Assembly: GCF_000717345.1 (NCBI RefSeq)
Contig: NZ_JNZA01000002.1
Span: 248,001-312,000 of the forward strand
DNA: 64,000 bases
From: Streptomyces lydicus
Lineage (GTDB): Bacteria > Actinomycetota > Actinomycetes > Streptomycetales > Streptomycetaceae
Direction: 5' to 3'
Part shown: positions 1-11,604 of the stretch, in pieces
Numbering within the stretch: the stretch's first letter is position 1
Layout of the letters: each line of letters begins with the position of its first letter
Notes under the pieces: model-generated
Database searches by the model: none
Told to the model about the DNA's origin: nothing
What the model saw: only the letters and a program-made list of their open reading frames with translations
Made by a program: the position numbers and the translations under genes

Positions 1-16
1 GACCGCCACCGCTCAT

Positions 17-1189
17 GTGATCCGCGACGACACCGAGGCGCTGGCGGTCGCGGCCGCACTCGCCGAGGAGTTCCGGACCGGCGCGGCGGAACGGGACGCC
101 GCGCGCCGGCTGCCGCACCGCGAACTGGCGCGGCTGTCGGCGAGCGGCCTGCTGGCCGTCACCGTGCCGCGCTCCCATGGGGGCGCGCAGGTGAGCACCG
201 GGACGCTGGCGGAGGTGTTCCGGCGGCTGGCTGCCGCGGACGCCAGCCTGTCCCAGATCCCGCAGAGCCACTTCGTGTACGTCAACGTGCTGCGCCGTCA
301 GGGCACCGCGGAGCAGCAGGCGTTCTTCTTCGGTGAGGTGCTGGCCGGGCGGCGGCTGGGCAACGCGCAGTCGGAGGCGGGCACCCGGCACGTGCAGGAC
401 CTCCGCACGCGTCTGGAGCCGGCACCGGACGGTTCGTACGTGCTGAGCGGGGTGAAGCACTATGCGACCGGCGCGCTGTTCGCCGACTGGATCCCCGTAC
501 TGGCGCGCGGGCGGGACGAGGCGCTGTGGGTGGCGTACGTACCGCGGGACGCGCCGGGGGTGCGGATCGTCGACGACTGGGACGGGATGGGGCAGCGGAC
601 CACGGCCAGCGGGACGGTGCACCTGGCGGAGGTGACGGTGCCGGCCGACCGGGTCGTCCCCCATCACCTCACCTTCCAGGGCCCCCAACTGCACGGCGCG
701 GTCGCCCAGTTGCTGCATGCCGCGATCGACACCGGGATCGCGGCGGGCGCGCTGGCCGAGGCCGGCGCCTTCGTCCGCACCAGGAGCCGGCCGTGGTTCG
801 AGAGCGGCCTGGACTCCGCCGCCGAGGATCCCCTGCTGATCCAGCGGTTCGGTGAGCTGGCGGTGCGGGTGCGGGCCTCGGAGGCGCTGCTGGCGTCGGC
901 CGCCGGGACGGTGGACGCGGCCGCCGGGTCGCTGACCGACGACTCGGCCGCCGAGGCGTCGATCGCGGTGGCCGCAGCCAAGGTGGTGGCCGCGGAGGCC
1001 GCGGTGGAGACCGGCAGCGCGCTGTTCGAGGTGGCCGGTACCCGGTCCGCGCTGGACGGGCTGAACCTGCACCGGCACTGGCGGGACGCGCGCACCCACA
1101 CCCTGCACGACCCGGTCCGCTGGAAGGTGCAGCACATCGGCCGCTACGTCCTCAACGGGGCCCGGCCGCCCCGGCACGGGCTGCTCTGA
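17..1189 (+). CDS. SfnB-type acyl-CoA dehydrogenase-like flavoprotein
   Basis: This 390-residue protein has the acyl-CoA dehydrogenase fold: an all-helical N-terminal third, a central beta domain (residues about 130-220) and a C-terminal helical bundle. It resembles the SfnB/DszC-like branch that supports FMNH2-dependent desulfurisation of sulfones and sulfonates rather than fatty acid oxidation. The C-terminal motif HRHWRDARTHTLHDP is typical of that flavin-monooxygenase-like group, and no acyl-CoA-dehydrogenase EGT catalytic motif is visible. The GTG start at 17 overlaps a TGA at 18-20 in another frame, suggesting translational coupling to a gene mostly outside the window. The next gene is ssuD, which supports a sulfur-acquisition role. 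The exact substrate is not readable. Confidence 0.85.
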   Translation: MIRDDTEALAVAAALAEEFRTGAAERDAARRLPHRELARLSASGLLAVTVPRSHGGAQVSTGTLAEVFRRLAAADASLSQIPQSHFVYVNVLRRQGTAEQQAFFFGEVLAGRRLGNAQSEAGTRHVQDLRTRLEPAPDGSYVLSGVKHYATGALFADWIPVLARGRDEALWVAYVPRDAPGVRIVDDWDGMGQRTTASGTVHLAEVTVPADRVVPHHLTFQGPQLHGAVAQLLHAAIDTGIAAGALAEAGAFVRTRSRPWFESGLDSAAEDPLLIQRFGELAVRVRASEALLASAAGTVDAAAGSLTDDSAAEASIAVAAAKVVAAEAAVETGSALFEVAGTRSALDGLNLHRHWRDARTHTLHDPVRWKVQHIGRYVLNGARPPRHGLL

Positions 1190-1266
1190 CCGCCGCCCCC
1201 GTCCGGCTGCCCGCCCGCGAACCCTGCCCCGGTCCCCCAACGTCCCCCGTCCTCCCCGGAGTTCCC

Positions 1267-2430
1267 ATGTCACCCCTGACCTTCCACTGGTTCCTGCCCA
1301 CCTACGGCGACAGCCGTCATGTCGTCGGCGGCGGCCACGGTCTGCCCGCCGGGGCGGCCGGCGGGGAGCGGCCCGCCACCCTCGGCTATCTGACCCAGAT
1401 CGCCCGCGCCGCCGAGGACCTCGGCTTCGAAGGGGCGCTCACCCCCACCGGCGCCTGGTGCGAGGACGCCTGGCTCACCACGGCGATGCTGGCCCGCGAG
1501 ACCGAACGCCTGAAGTTCCTGGTGGCGTTCCGGCCGGGCATCGTCGCACCGACGCTGGCCGCCCAGATGGCCGCCACGTTCCAGCGGCACTCCGGCGGAC
1601 GGCTGCTGTTGAACGTCGTCACCGGTGGCGAGAGCCATGAGCAGCGCGCCTACGGGGACTTCCTGGACAAGGACGCGCGCTACGCCCGGACCGGGGAGTT
1701 CCTCGGCATCGTGCGGCGGTTGTGGGCGGGCGAGACGGTGGACTTCACCGGTGAGCACCTGCGGGTGGCGGGCGCCCGGCTGGCGCGGCTGCCCGATCCG
1801 GTGCCGCCGGTGTACTTCGGTGGTTCCTCCCCGGCCGCCGGCGACGTCGCCGCCCGCGCCGCGGACACGTATCTGACCTGGGGTGAGCCGCCGGCACAGG
1901 TGGAGCGGAAGATCGCCTGGATCCGGGAGCTGGCCGGCCGGGAAGGGCGCCGGGTGCGGTTCGGCATCCGGCTGCACGTGATCACCCGGGACACCGCGGA
2001 GGCCGCCTGGGCCGAGGCGCAGCGACTGCTGGACGGCTTCTCACCGGAGGTGGTCCGGGCCGTGCAGGAGGGGCTGGCCCGCAGCGAGTCGGAGGGGCAG
2101 CGCCGGATGCTGGAGCTGCACGGCGGCCGCACGGACGGGCTGGAGATCGCACCGAACCTGTGGGCCGGCATCGGGCTCGTACGGGGCGGGGCGGGCACGG
2201 CGCTGGTGGGCAGTCATGCGGAGGTGGCGGAGCGGATCAAGGAGTATCACCGGCTGGGTATCGAGGAGTTCGTGCTCTCCGGGCATCCGCACGTCGAGGA
2301 GGCGTACTGGTTCGGCGAGGGCGTGCTGCCGCTGCTGCGGGACGCCGGGCTGTGGGGGCATCCCGGGGCCGCGGACGGTGCGGCCGGGGCCGCGGCGCAG
2401 GTGCCGTTCGCGGCCGGGGTGGGCCGCTGA
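1267..2430 (+). CDS. ssuD: FMNH2-dependent alkanesulfonate monooxygenase
   Basis: This 387-residue bacterial luciferase-like TIM barrel most resembles SsuD, which uses FMNH2 and O2 to release sulfite from alkanesulfonates. The start FHWFLPTYGD, the segment FLVAFRPGIVAPTLAAQMAA and the motif LLLNVVTGG are characteristic of the SsuD/SfnG group. The length matches the family (about 380). The ATG at 1267 follows a GGAG-type ribosome site within CCCCGGAGTTCCC. It sits 77 bases after the SfnB-like gene on the same strand, so the two are probably one sulfur-starvation unit. No ssuABC transporter or flavin reductase is visible here; these may lie upstream. SfnG (dimethylsulfone monooxygenase) is the main alternative. 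Confidence 0.9.
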   Translation: MSPLTFHWFLPTYGDSRHVVGGGHGLPAGAAGGERPATLGYLTQIARAAEDLGFEGALTPTGAWCEDAWLTTAMLARETERLKFLVAFRPGIVAPTLAAQMAATFQRHSGGRLLLNVVTGGESHEQRAYGDFLDKDARYARTGEFLGIVRRLWAGETVDFTGEHLRVAGARLARLPDPVPPVYFGGSSPAAGDVAARAADTYLTWGEPPAQVERKIAWIRELAGREGRRVRFGIRLHVITRDTAEAAWAEAQRLLDGFSPEVVRAVQEGLARSESEGQRRMLELHGGRTDGLEIAPNLWAGIGLVRGGAGTALVGSHAEVAERIKEYHRLGIEEFVLSGHPHVEEAYWFGEGVLPLLRDAGLWGHPGAADGAAGAAAQVPFAAGVGR

Positions 2431-5564
<3,134 letters not shown>

Positions 5565-5679
5565 GCGGCGGCCGCGCCCGCCCGTGAGGCGCCGGCCGGG
5601 GGCGTTGTCGGTGGCCGGGGTTACGATCCGAAGGGAGATCACGCCCGTGCTCCCCCGCCGTACCGGAAGGCTCCGCACC

Positions 5680-6600
5680 ATGGTCAGCACGTCCCCGCCG
5701 CTCGCCGACGCCCTCGCCGCGGGCCCGGTCGTCCTCGACGGCGGGCTGTCCAACGAACTGGAGGCCGCCGGGCACGACCTCAGCGACGCGCTGTGGTCGG
5801 CCCGGCTGCTGGCCGAGGAGCCGGAGGCGGTGGTGCGGGCGCACCAGACGTACTACGAAGCGGGCGCGCAGGTCGCGATCACCTCCAGCTACCAGGCGAC
5901 GTTCGAGGGCTTCGCGCGGCGCGGCGTCGGACGTGAGGAGGCCGCGGCGCTGCTCGCGCGGAGCGTGGAGCTGGCCCGTGAGGCGGCCGGCCGGGCGCGC
6001 GCGGGCGGTGCCGCGGCACCGCTGTACGTGGCCGCCTCGGCGGGTCCGTACGGGGCGATGCTGGCGGACGGCTCCGAATACCGCGGCCGCTACGGCCTGT
6101 CGGTGGCGGAGCTGGAGCGGTTCCACCGGCCGCGCCTGGAGGCGCTGGCCGCGGCCGGCCCCGATGTGCTGGCGCTGGAGACGGTGCCGGACAGCGACGA
6201 GGCCCAGGCGCTGGTGCGGGCGGTGCGCGGGCTCGGGGTCCCGGCCTATCTGTCGTACAGCGTCGCGGGCGGCCGCACCCGGGCCGGACAGCCGCTGGAG
6301 GCCGCGTTCGCGACGGCGGCGGACGTGGACGAGATCATCGCGGTGGGGGTGAACTGCTGCGCGCCGGACGACGCCGACGAGGCGGTGCGGCTGGCCACGC
6401 GGGTCACCGGCAAGCCGGTGGTGGTCTACCCCAACAGCGGGGAGAGCTGGGACGCCGAGGCGCGGGCGTGGCGCGGCAGCCCGGCGTTCGGCGCGGACCG
6501 GGTCACGGGCTGGGCGGCGGACGGGGCCCGACTGATCGGCGGCTGCTGCCGGGTGGGCCCGGAGAGCATCGCCGAGCTGGCCGCCCTTCTCGGCCGCTGA
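5680..6600 (+). CDS. mmuM: Homocysteine S-methyltransferase
   Basis: This 306-residue zinc-dependent methyltransferase of the MmuM family transfers a methyl group from S-methylmethionine (or S-adenosylmethionine) to homocysteine, giving methionine. The zinc thiolates are visible as GVNCCAPDD (Cys226/Cys227) and IGGCCRVGP (Cys289/Cys290), and the N-terminal VVLDGGLSNELE is the family signature. I chose the ATG at 5680 because GGAAGG precedes it and the N-terminus then matches the family; the frame is open further upstream but that part lies over the lacZ end. With ssuD nearby it adds to a sulfur theme, though separate transcription is likely. No S-methylmethionine permease adjoins it. Confidence 0.93.
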   Translation: MVSTSPPLADALAAGPVVLDGGLSNELEAAGHDLSDALWSARLLAEEPEAVVRAHQTYYEAGAQVAITSSYQATFEGFARRGVGREEAAALLARSVELAREAAGRARAGGAAAPLYVAASAGPYGAMLADGSEYRGRYGLSVAELERFHRPRLEALAAAGPDVLALETVPDSDEAQALVRAVRGLGVPAYLSYSVAGGRTRAGQPLEAAFATAADVDEIIAVGVNCCAPDDADEAVRLATRVTGKPVVVYPNSGESWDAEARAWRGSPAFGADRVTGWAADGARLIGGCCRVGPESIAELAALLGR

Positions 6601-6775
6601 CCGGCGGAACGGTCCGTCCGGAGAACGGGATCGCCGGTCGGTTCGGGCCGGCGTCCGGGTCGAAGGCGTTACACAGACGCAACCGAAGCAGCGGGGTCAG
6701 CGCCCCTGGCCGGTGGCAGGATCAGGCCACCCGCAGCACGCACCGGCTTGGTTGATCTTCGTCTCTGGAGGACCA

Positions 6776-7573
6776 GTGTCCGCTCGCTCCGCGTTGCCCG
6801 TCATAGCCGTGGCCGCAGCCCTCACCGTCCTGGCCGGGTGCTCCAGCACCAAGACGGACGGGAAAAAGGGTTCCGGTGGCCTGGAGTTGGTCTCCTCCGG
6901 GACGCTCAAGACCTGTACCCACCTTCCGTATGCGCCGTTCCAGGTGAAGAAGGACGGCAAGGTCGTCGGATTCGACGTGGATCTGGTGGACCTGGTCGCC
7001 AAGGACCTGGGGGTCGAGCAGGAGATCGTCAACACCCCCTTCGAAGGCATCGAGACCGGCCAGGACTTCACCATCCGCAAATGCGACCTGGCGGCCGCCG
7101 GCATGACCATCACGGCCGCGCGCGACAAGGTGATGGACTTCTCCGACCCCTACTTCAACGCCACCCAGGCGCTGTTGACGAAGAAGGGCAAGCCCTTCAA
7201 GAAGGTCGAGGACCTCAAGGGCAAGAAGCTCGGGTACCAGAAGGCCACCACCGGCGGCATCTACGCCAAGGAGCACGGCAAGGGCGTCGAGCTGGTGGAG
7301 TTCGAGGACCTCGGGCTGCTGCTGACCGCCGTGAAGTCCGGGCAGGTCGACGCCGGCATCAACGACAACGGCGTGCTCTTCGACTATGTGAAGCAGAATC
7401 CGGACACCGAGGTCACCGCCGAATTCAACACCGGTGAGCACTACGGCATCGGCGTGCGCACCGGCAATGACGCCCTGCGCAAGAAGATCAACGCGGTCCT
7501 GAAGAAGGCGAGGTCCGACGGGAGTTACGACCGGATCTACAAGAAGTGGTTCGGCACCACGCCGCAGAGCTGA
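6776..7573 (+). CDS. Amino-acid ABC transporter substrate-binding lipoprotein
   Basis: This 265-residue family 3 solute-binding protein is exported and lipid-anchored: the N-terminal segment ends with the lipobox LAGC at Cys22. The mature part starts SGTLKTCTHLPYAPF and contains GFDVDLVDLVAKDLG and AAGMTITAARDKVMDFSDPY, hallmarks of glutamine/glutamate/cystine-type binding proteins. The GTG at 6776 follows GGAGGACCA and gives a correct signal peptide; the longer in-frame extension does not. It begins a three-gene operon with the permease and ATPase immediately downstream. The ligand is probably a polar amino acid but cannot be fixed by inspection. Confidence 0.92.
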   Translation: MSARSALPVIAVAAALTVLAGCSSTKTDGKKGSGGLELVSSGTLKTCTHLPYAPFQVKKDGKVVGFDVDLVDLVAKDLGVEQEIVNTPFEGIETGQDFTIRKCDLAAAGMTITAARDKVMDFSDPYFNATQALLTKKGKPFKKVEDLKGKKLGYQKATTGGIYAKEHGKGVELVEFEDLGLLLTAVKSGQVDAGINDNGVLFDYVKQNPDTEVTAEFNTGEHYGIGVRTGNDALRKKINAVLKKARSDGSYDRIYKKWFGTTPQS

Positions 7574-7584
7574 GGCGGGTCGCG

Positions 7585-8370
7585 ATGCCTCTGTCCAGAC
7601 GACGGCGCGCGCGGATCATCCGCGGCGTGCAGTACGGCGTCCTGGTGGTCGCCGTGGTGGTCCTCGCCCTGGTCGCCGACTGGCACCAGCTGCGGACGGC
7701 GTTCTTCGACGTCGAGGTCGCCAAGGCGCTGTTCCCCGACATCATCACCACGGCGCTCCTCAACACGATCCTCTACACCCTGCTCGGTTTCGGCTTCGGG
7801 CTGGCGCTCGGCCTGGTACTGGCGCTCATGCGGCTGTCTTCCGTACCGCCCTACCGCTGGATCGCCATCACCTACATCGAGTTCTTCCGCGGCATTCCGG
7901 CGCTGCTGGTGTTCATCGCGCTGGGCTTCGGTGTGCCGCTGGCGTTCGAGGTCGCCCTCGACATGAACGTCACGGTGATGCTCTCGCTCGGCCTGGTGGG
8001 CGCGGCGTACATGGCGGAGACCATCCGGGCCGGCATTCAGGCGGTGCCCAAGGGGCAGACCGAGGCGGCGCGTTCGCTGGGGATGTCCCAGGGCCGGGCG
8101 ATGGTCTCGATCATCATTCCGCAGGCGTTCCGCATCGTCCTGCCGCCGCTGACCAATGAACTGATCCTGCTGACCAAGGATTCCTCGCTGGTGTATCTGC
8201 TGGGGCTCGCGCTCAATCAGTTCGAGCTGGCCAACTTCGGCCGGGACGCGCTGAACGAGCACAAGAGCCTGACCCCGATCCTGATCGCCGGACTGCTCTA
8301 CCTCGTGATCACCCTCCCGCTGGGCCAGCTGGTCCGGCGGCTGGAAGCGCGTACCGCGAAGGCCAGGTGA
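7585..8370 (+). CDS. Amino-acid ABC transporter permease
   Basis: This 261-residue inner-membrane permease is of the HisMQ/GlnP type. After a basic N-terminus it has a first membrane helix ([19 protein letters not shown]) and then about four further hydrophobic segments. The coupling loop motif [22 protein letters not shown] contacts the ATPase, and GSDxx-like [14 protein letters not shown] is typical of the family. The start at 7585 is 11 bases after the binding-protein stop. The 3' end overlaps the ATPase start by GTGA. A single permease gene suggests a homodimeric membrane channel. Confidence 0.93.
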   Translation: MPLSRRRRARIIRGVQYGVLVVAVVVLALVADWHQLRTAFFDVEVAKALFPDIITTALLNTILYTLLGFGFGLALGLVLALMRLSSVPPYRWIAITYIEFFRGIPALLVFIALGFGVPLAFEVALDMNVTVMLSLGLVGAAYMAETIRAGIQAVPKGQTEAARSLGMSQGRAMVSIIIPQAFRIVLPPLTNELILLTKDSSLVYLLGLALNQFELANFGRDALNEHKSLTPILIAGLLYLVITLPLGQLVRRLEARTAKAR

Positions 8371-9206
8371 GCGATGTGACGACCGACAGGGGCGCCGGGG
8401 GCGCCGAGGACGCGCCGGCCATCGATGTGCGCGGGCTGCGCAAGGCGTTCGGGGAACTGGAGGTGCTGCGCGGGATCGACTTCTCGGTGGGGCGCGGTGA
8501 AGTGGTGTGCGTCATCGGGCCTTCCGGCTCGGGGAAGTCGACGCTGCTGCGCTGTGTGAATCTGCTGGAGGAGCCGAGCGCGGGCCGGGTCACGGTGGCC
8601 GGCACCGAGGTCACCGACCCGGACGTGGACATCGACCGGGTCCGGCGGCGGATCGGCATGGTCTTCCAGTCCTTCAACCTCTTTCCGCATCTGACCGCGC
8701 TGGAGAACCTGACGATCGCCCAGCGGCGGGTGCTGCGCCGCGGCCGGCCGGAGGCGGAGCGGATCGGCCGCGCCAATCTGGAGCGGGTGGGGCTCGGCGA
8801 CAAGGCGACGGCGTATCCGGCGCAGTTGTCGGGCGGGCAGCAGCAGCGGGTGGCGATCGCCCGGGCGCTGTCGATGGACCCGGAGCTGATGCTCTTCGAC
8901 GAGCCGACCTCCGCGCTCGACCCGGAGCTGGTCGGCGATGTGCTGGCGGTGATGCGCGGGCTGGCGCGGGACGGGATGACCATGCTGGTGGTCACGCACG
9001 AGATGAGCTTCGCGCGGGAGGTCGCCGACCGGGTGGTGTTCATGGACGGCGGGGTGATCGTCGAACAGGGCACTCCGGAGCAGGTGGTGGGCGCCCCGAG
9101 CCATGAGCGGACCCGGACGTTCCTGGCGCGGGTGCTGGATCCGGCGGCCGCCGAGGTCGGCGAGGTCGCCGACGACGGCGCGGCGGGCAGGCGCGTCGAC
9201 CGCTGA
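8367..9206 (+). CDS. Amino-acid ABC transporter ATP-binding protein
   Basis: This 279-residue ATPase powers the importer encoded just upstream. Walker [10 protein letters not shown] is at residues 51-59, the Q-loop is in [18 protein letters not shown], the signature is LSGGQQQR and Walker B is [12 protein letters not shown], followed by the switch histidine in VVTHEM. It is of the GlnQ/HisP class. The GTG start at 8367 overlaps the permease stop codon. An acidic/basic tail of about 25 residues ([16 protein letters not shown] end) extends past the usual family end and has no recognised domain. Confidence 0.95.
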   Translation: MSDVTTDRGAGGAEDAPAIDVRGLRKAFGELEVLRGIDFSVGRGEVVCVIGPSGSGKSTLLRCVNLLEEPSAGRVTVAGTEVTDPDVDIDRVRRRIGMVFQSFNLFPHLTALENLTIAQRRVLRRGRPEAERIGRANLERVGLGDKATAYPAQLSGGQQQRVAIARALSMDPELMLFDEPTSALDPELVGDVLAVMRGLARDGMTMLVVTHEMSFAREVADRVVFMDGGVIVEQGTPEQVVGAPSHERTRTFLARVLDPAAAEVGEVADDGAAGRRVDR

Positions 9207-9242
9207 CGTGCGGAGGCGGGCGTCGACCGGTGATCGCCCGCC

Positions 9243-9264
9243 GTTCACCCTCCGTTGGGGCGGT
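9243..9264 (+). promoter_or_regulatory. Possible PHO box (PhoP binding site)
   Basis: GTTCACCCTCC followed directly by GTTGGGGCGGT. The Streptomyces PHO box is a tandem of 11-base units with core GTTCACC. The first unit matches closely and the second only at GTT plus spacing. It lies about 50 bases upstream of the phytase-like gene, where phosphate control would make sense. Only one good unit, so confidence is limited. Confidence 0.35.
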
Positions 9265-9311
9265 GGCGGAACCCTGGGCGGGCCGGTTTCCGTGTGCGTC
9301 CTGGAGGTTCG

Positions 9312-10637
9312 ATGTCGTCGCTACGCAAGCTCCGCCGTCCGGTGGCGGTGGCACTGCCGATGGCCGTGGTGGTGGCCGCGGCCGTGGTGCTGGGGCAGAC
9401 CACGGCCCAGGCCGGCCCGCCCGCAGCGGCCGTCACCGGGTCCGCGCGACTGCCGGCGATCCCGCTGGCCGCGTTCAGCAACGCGCTGCTCCCGGGCACC
9501 GTGGCGGATGACCGCGGGGTGAAGCTGGGCGGTATCGGCAGCGACATCTTCCCGGCGGGGCGGCCCGGCGAGTTCTGGACGGTCACCGACCGCGGGCCCA
9601 ACGGCCAGATCAAGGTGGACGGCACCAAGCGGCGCACGTTCCCGGTGCCCGGCTTCGACCCGGCCCTGGTGAAGATCAAGGTGGCCGGCGACCGGGTCAC
9701 CGTGCTGGACGCGCGCCCGCTCACCACCCGCTCCGGCCGGCCCGTCACCGGACTGCCCAACCTGCCCGGCCGGGACGAGGCGCCCTACACCTACGACGCC
9801 GAGCGGCCGCTGGCGTACGACGCCAACGGGCTGGACACCGAGGGCGTGGTACGGGCCGCCGACGGCAGCTTCTGGCTCGCCGACGAGTACGGCCCCTCGC
9901 TGGTGCACGTGGCGGCGTCCGGCCGGGTGCTGGCCCGTCATGTCCCCAAGGGGCTGCGGCTGACCGGCACCGACTATCCGGTCGTCGAGTCGCTGCCCGG
10001 CATCCTGGCCAAGCGCAAGATCAACCGCGGTTTCGAGGGGCTGGCGCTGCTGCCCGACGGTGATCTCGTGGCGGCCGTGCAGAGTCCGTTGTCCAACCCG
10101 GACACCGCCGCCGGCGAATCCTCCCGCACGGCCCGGCTGCTGCGCTTCTCGCCCGCGCGGGGCGCGGTGACCGCGGAGTACGCCTACCGCTTCGACCCGG
10201 TCGGTGAGGTCGACCCCGGCGAGGACGACACCTCCGAGCTGAAGATCTCCTCGGTGGTGGCGGTGGGCCGCGACCGGCTGCTGGTGGAGGAGCGCACCGA
10301 CAGGGCCGCCCGGCTCCAGCGGGTCGAGCTGGACGGCCGCCGGAACATCCTCGGCTCGCGCTGGGACGACCCGGCGACCGACCCGTCGCTGGAGCTGTCC
10401 GGCGGCCGGGCCCCGGTGCTGCCCAAGCGGCTGGTCGTCGGCCTGGGCAAGGTCAAGGGCGTCCCGCAGAAGATCGAGGGCATCGCGGTCAGCGGGCGGC
10501 GCACCCTGACGCTGGTCAACGACAACGACTTCGGCATGACGGACGGCCCCGACGCGTTCGACGATCGGGGCCGTCTCGTGGACAGCGGGGTGCCGACGAC
10601 GGTGGTGACCGTCCGGCTCAGGACAGCGGTCCGGTGA
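9312..10637 (+). CDS. Secreted esterase-like phytase-family protein
   Basis: This 441-residue protein carries a signal peptide (RKLRRP, hydrophobic stretch to about residue 33, cleavage near QAGPP) and a single esterase/phytase-like beta-propeller domain (PF13449 type) over the rest. Motifs such as GGIGSDIFPAG, FWTVTDRGPNGQ, NGLDTEGVVRAADGSFWLADEYGPS and INRGFEGLALLPDGDLV are typical. The protein is expected outside the cell; a phosphoester substrate is inferred from the family name and a possible PHO box upstream, not proven by visible catalytic residues. The ATG at 9312 follows GGAGG. Its end overlaps the convergent gene by 20 bases. Confidence 0.85.
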   Translation: MSSLRKLRRPVAVALPMAVVVAAAVVLGQTTAQAGPPAAAVTGSARLPAIPLAAFSNALLPGTVADDRGVKLGGIGSDIFPAGRPGEFWTVTDRGPNGQIKVDGTKRRTFPVPGFDPALVKIKVAGDRVTVLDARPLTTRSGRPVTGLPNLPGRDEAPYTYDAERPLAYDANGLDTEGVVRAADGSFWLADEYGPSLVHVAASGRVLARHVPKGLRLTGTDYPVVESLPGILAKRKINRGFEGLALLPDGDLVAAVQSPLSNPDTAAGESSRTARLLRFSPARGAVTAEYAYRFDPVGEVDPGEDDTSELKISSVVAVGRDRLLVEERTDRAARLQRVELDGRRNILGSRWDDPATDPSLELSGGRAPVLPKRLVVGLGKVKGVPQKIEGIAVSGRRTLTLVNDNDFGMTDGPDAFDDRGRLVDSGVPTTVVTVRLRTAVR

Positions 10638-11469
10638 GCTTCTTGGTGCCGCTCCGGTTGCCCATCAGGCTGCAGCTGACGGACCTGATGCCGAGCTTGT
10701 AGCCGTTGACGCTGGGGTACTGCACGTAGGTGCCCTCGGCGGTTCCGGCGGGCTGCCGGCGCGCCTTGCTCTCCAGCTCGTTGCGGCACAGCGACGACGC
10801 CTTGTCCTTGATCTCGGACTCCGTCGTCAGACCGGCCTCCAGGCGGTGGGTGGTGACGACTTCGGCGTCGTGCGGGCCGTTGCAGGACGCCTCGTCGTTG
10901 TTGCCGCCGCCGTCCGACGGGAGGTCGTAGCAGTCGCCCACCTTCAGCAGGTAGAAGGGGATCTTGCCGCTGCTCGGCGAGGGCATGCTCTTCTCGAAGC
11001 CGCTGTCGGTGGACGACTCCGACGGCGAGGGGTAGCCGGTCGGCGTGCTGGACGCGCTCTCGGAAGGGCTCGCGCTGGTGCTCGAACCGGCCGTCGGCTG
11101 GGCGCGGTTGCTGCCGCCGTCGTCGCTGTTGACCATGACCACGACGGTGATGACGGCGGCCAGCACGACCGCACCGCCGGCAAGGAGCGCCGCGATGACC
11201 TTGCCGTTGCCGCCACCGCCCCCGGGCGGGCCGGGCGGCTGCTGCCAGCCGCCGGGGCCACCCGGTCCCGGCGGTCCGTAGCCGCCGGCGGGCGGTCCGA
11301 AGCCCCCGGCCTGGTTGCCGCCCTGGGGCGGGCCGTAGCCACCGGGGCCGTAGCCGCCCTGCTCCTGGCCACCGGGGCCGTAACCCCCGGCCGGCGGGCC
11401 GAAGCCACCACCCGGGGTGCTGGGGGACGGCGGCTGGTTCGGCTGGTTGGGCGGCGGAGGGAAACTCAT
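10618..11469 (-). CDS. Pro/Gly-rich membrane protein with septum-formation-like domain
   Basis: This 283-residue protein has a cytoplasmic low-complexity arm (residues 1-85, repeats of GGYGPP/GGFGPP), one membrane helix (about 90-115, VIAALLAGGAVVLAAVITVVVMV), a Ser/Thr/Pro-rich linker (about 120-165) and an extracellular domain starting PFYLLKVGDCYDLPSDG with several cysteines. That outer domain resembles the actinobacterial septum-formation/DUF4190-associated type. The long Pro/Gly arm is common in Streptomyces membrane proteins. Function is unknown; a cell-envelope role is a guess. Its last 20 bases overlap the convergent phytase-like gene. Confidence 0.75.
   Translation of the reverse strand: MSFPPPPNQPNQPPSPSTPGGGFGPPAGGYGPGGQEQGGYGPGGYGPPQGGNQAGGFGPPAGGYGPPGPGGPGGWQQPPGPPGGGGGNGKVIAALLAGGAVVLAAVITVVVMVNSDDGGSNRAQPTAGSSTSASPSESASSTPTGYPSPSESSTDSGFEKSMPSPSSGKIPFYLLKVGDCYDLPSDGGGNNDEASCNGPHDAEVVTTHRLEAGLTTESEIKDKASSLCRNELESKARRQPAGTAEGTYVQYPSVNGYKLGIRSVSCSLMGNRSGTKKLTGPLS
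11230..11450 (-). repeat. Low-complexity Gly-Pro-Tyr coding repeats
   Basis: The N-terminal arm of the membrane protein is encoded by many imperfect copies of a roughly 18-30 base unit giving GGYGPP/GGFGPPAGG. Such tracts commonly vary in copy number between strains. It is coding sequence, not a mobile or CRISPR repeat. Confidence 0.7.
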
Positions 11470-11604
11470 GGCGGAAATGATCGCTTCTTTACTGGGTTTT
11501 GAGGGACACGGTGACCAACCTGGAACACTTCAGGTCTGAAATGTCCGGCCCCTGGGCACCGTTGGCGACAGGCAGCAAGCCACCCTACGGCCCGGAGGTT
11601 TTTC

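Noticed and set aside
5565..5679. Possible SAM or cobalamin riboswitch before the homocysteine methyltransferase
   Set aside because: No conserved riboswitch core was found in the short leader.
11230..11450. Short repeats resembling a CRISPR-like array
   Set aside because: They are coding GGYGPP repeats without regular spacers.
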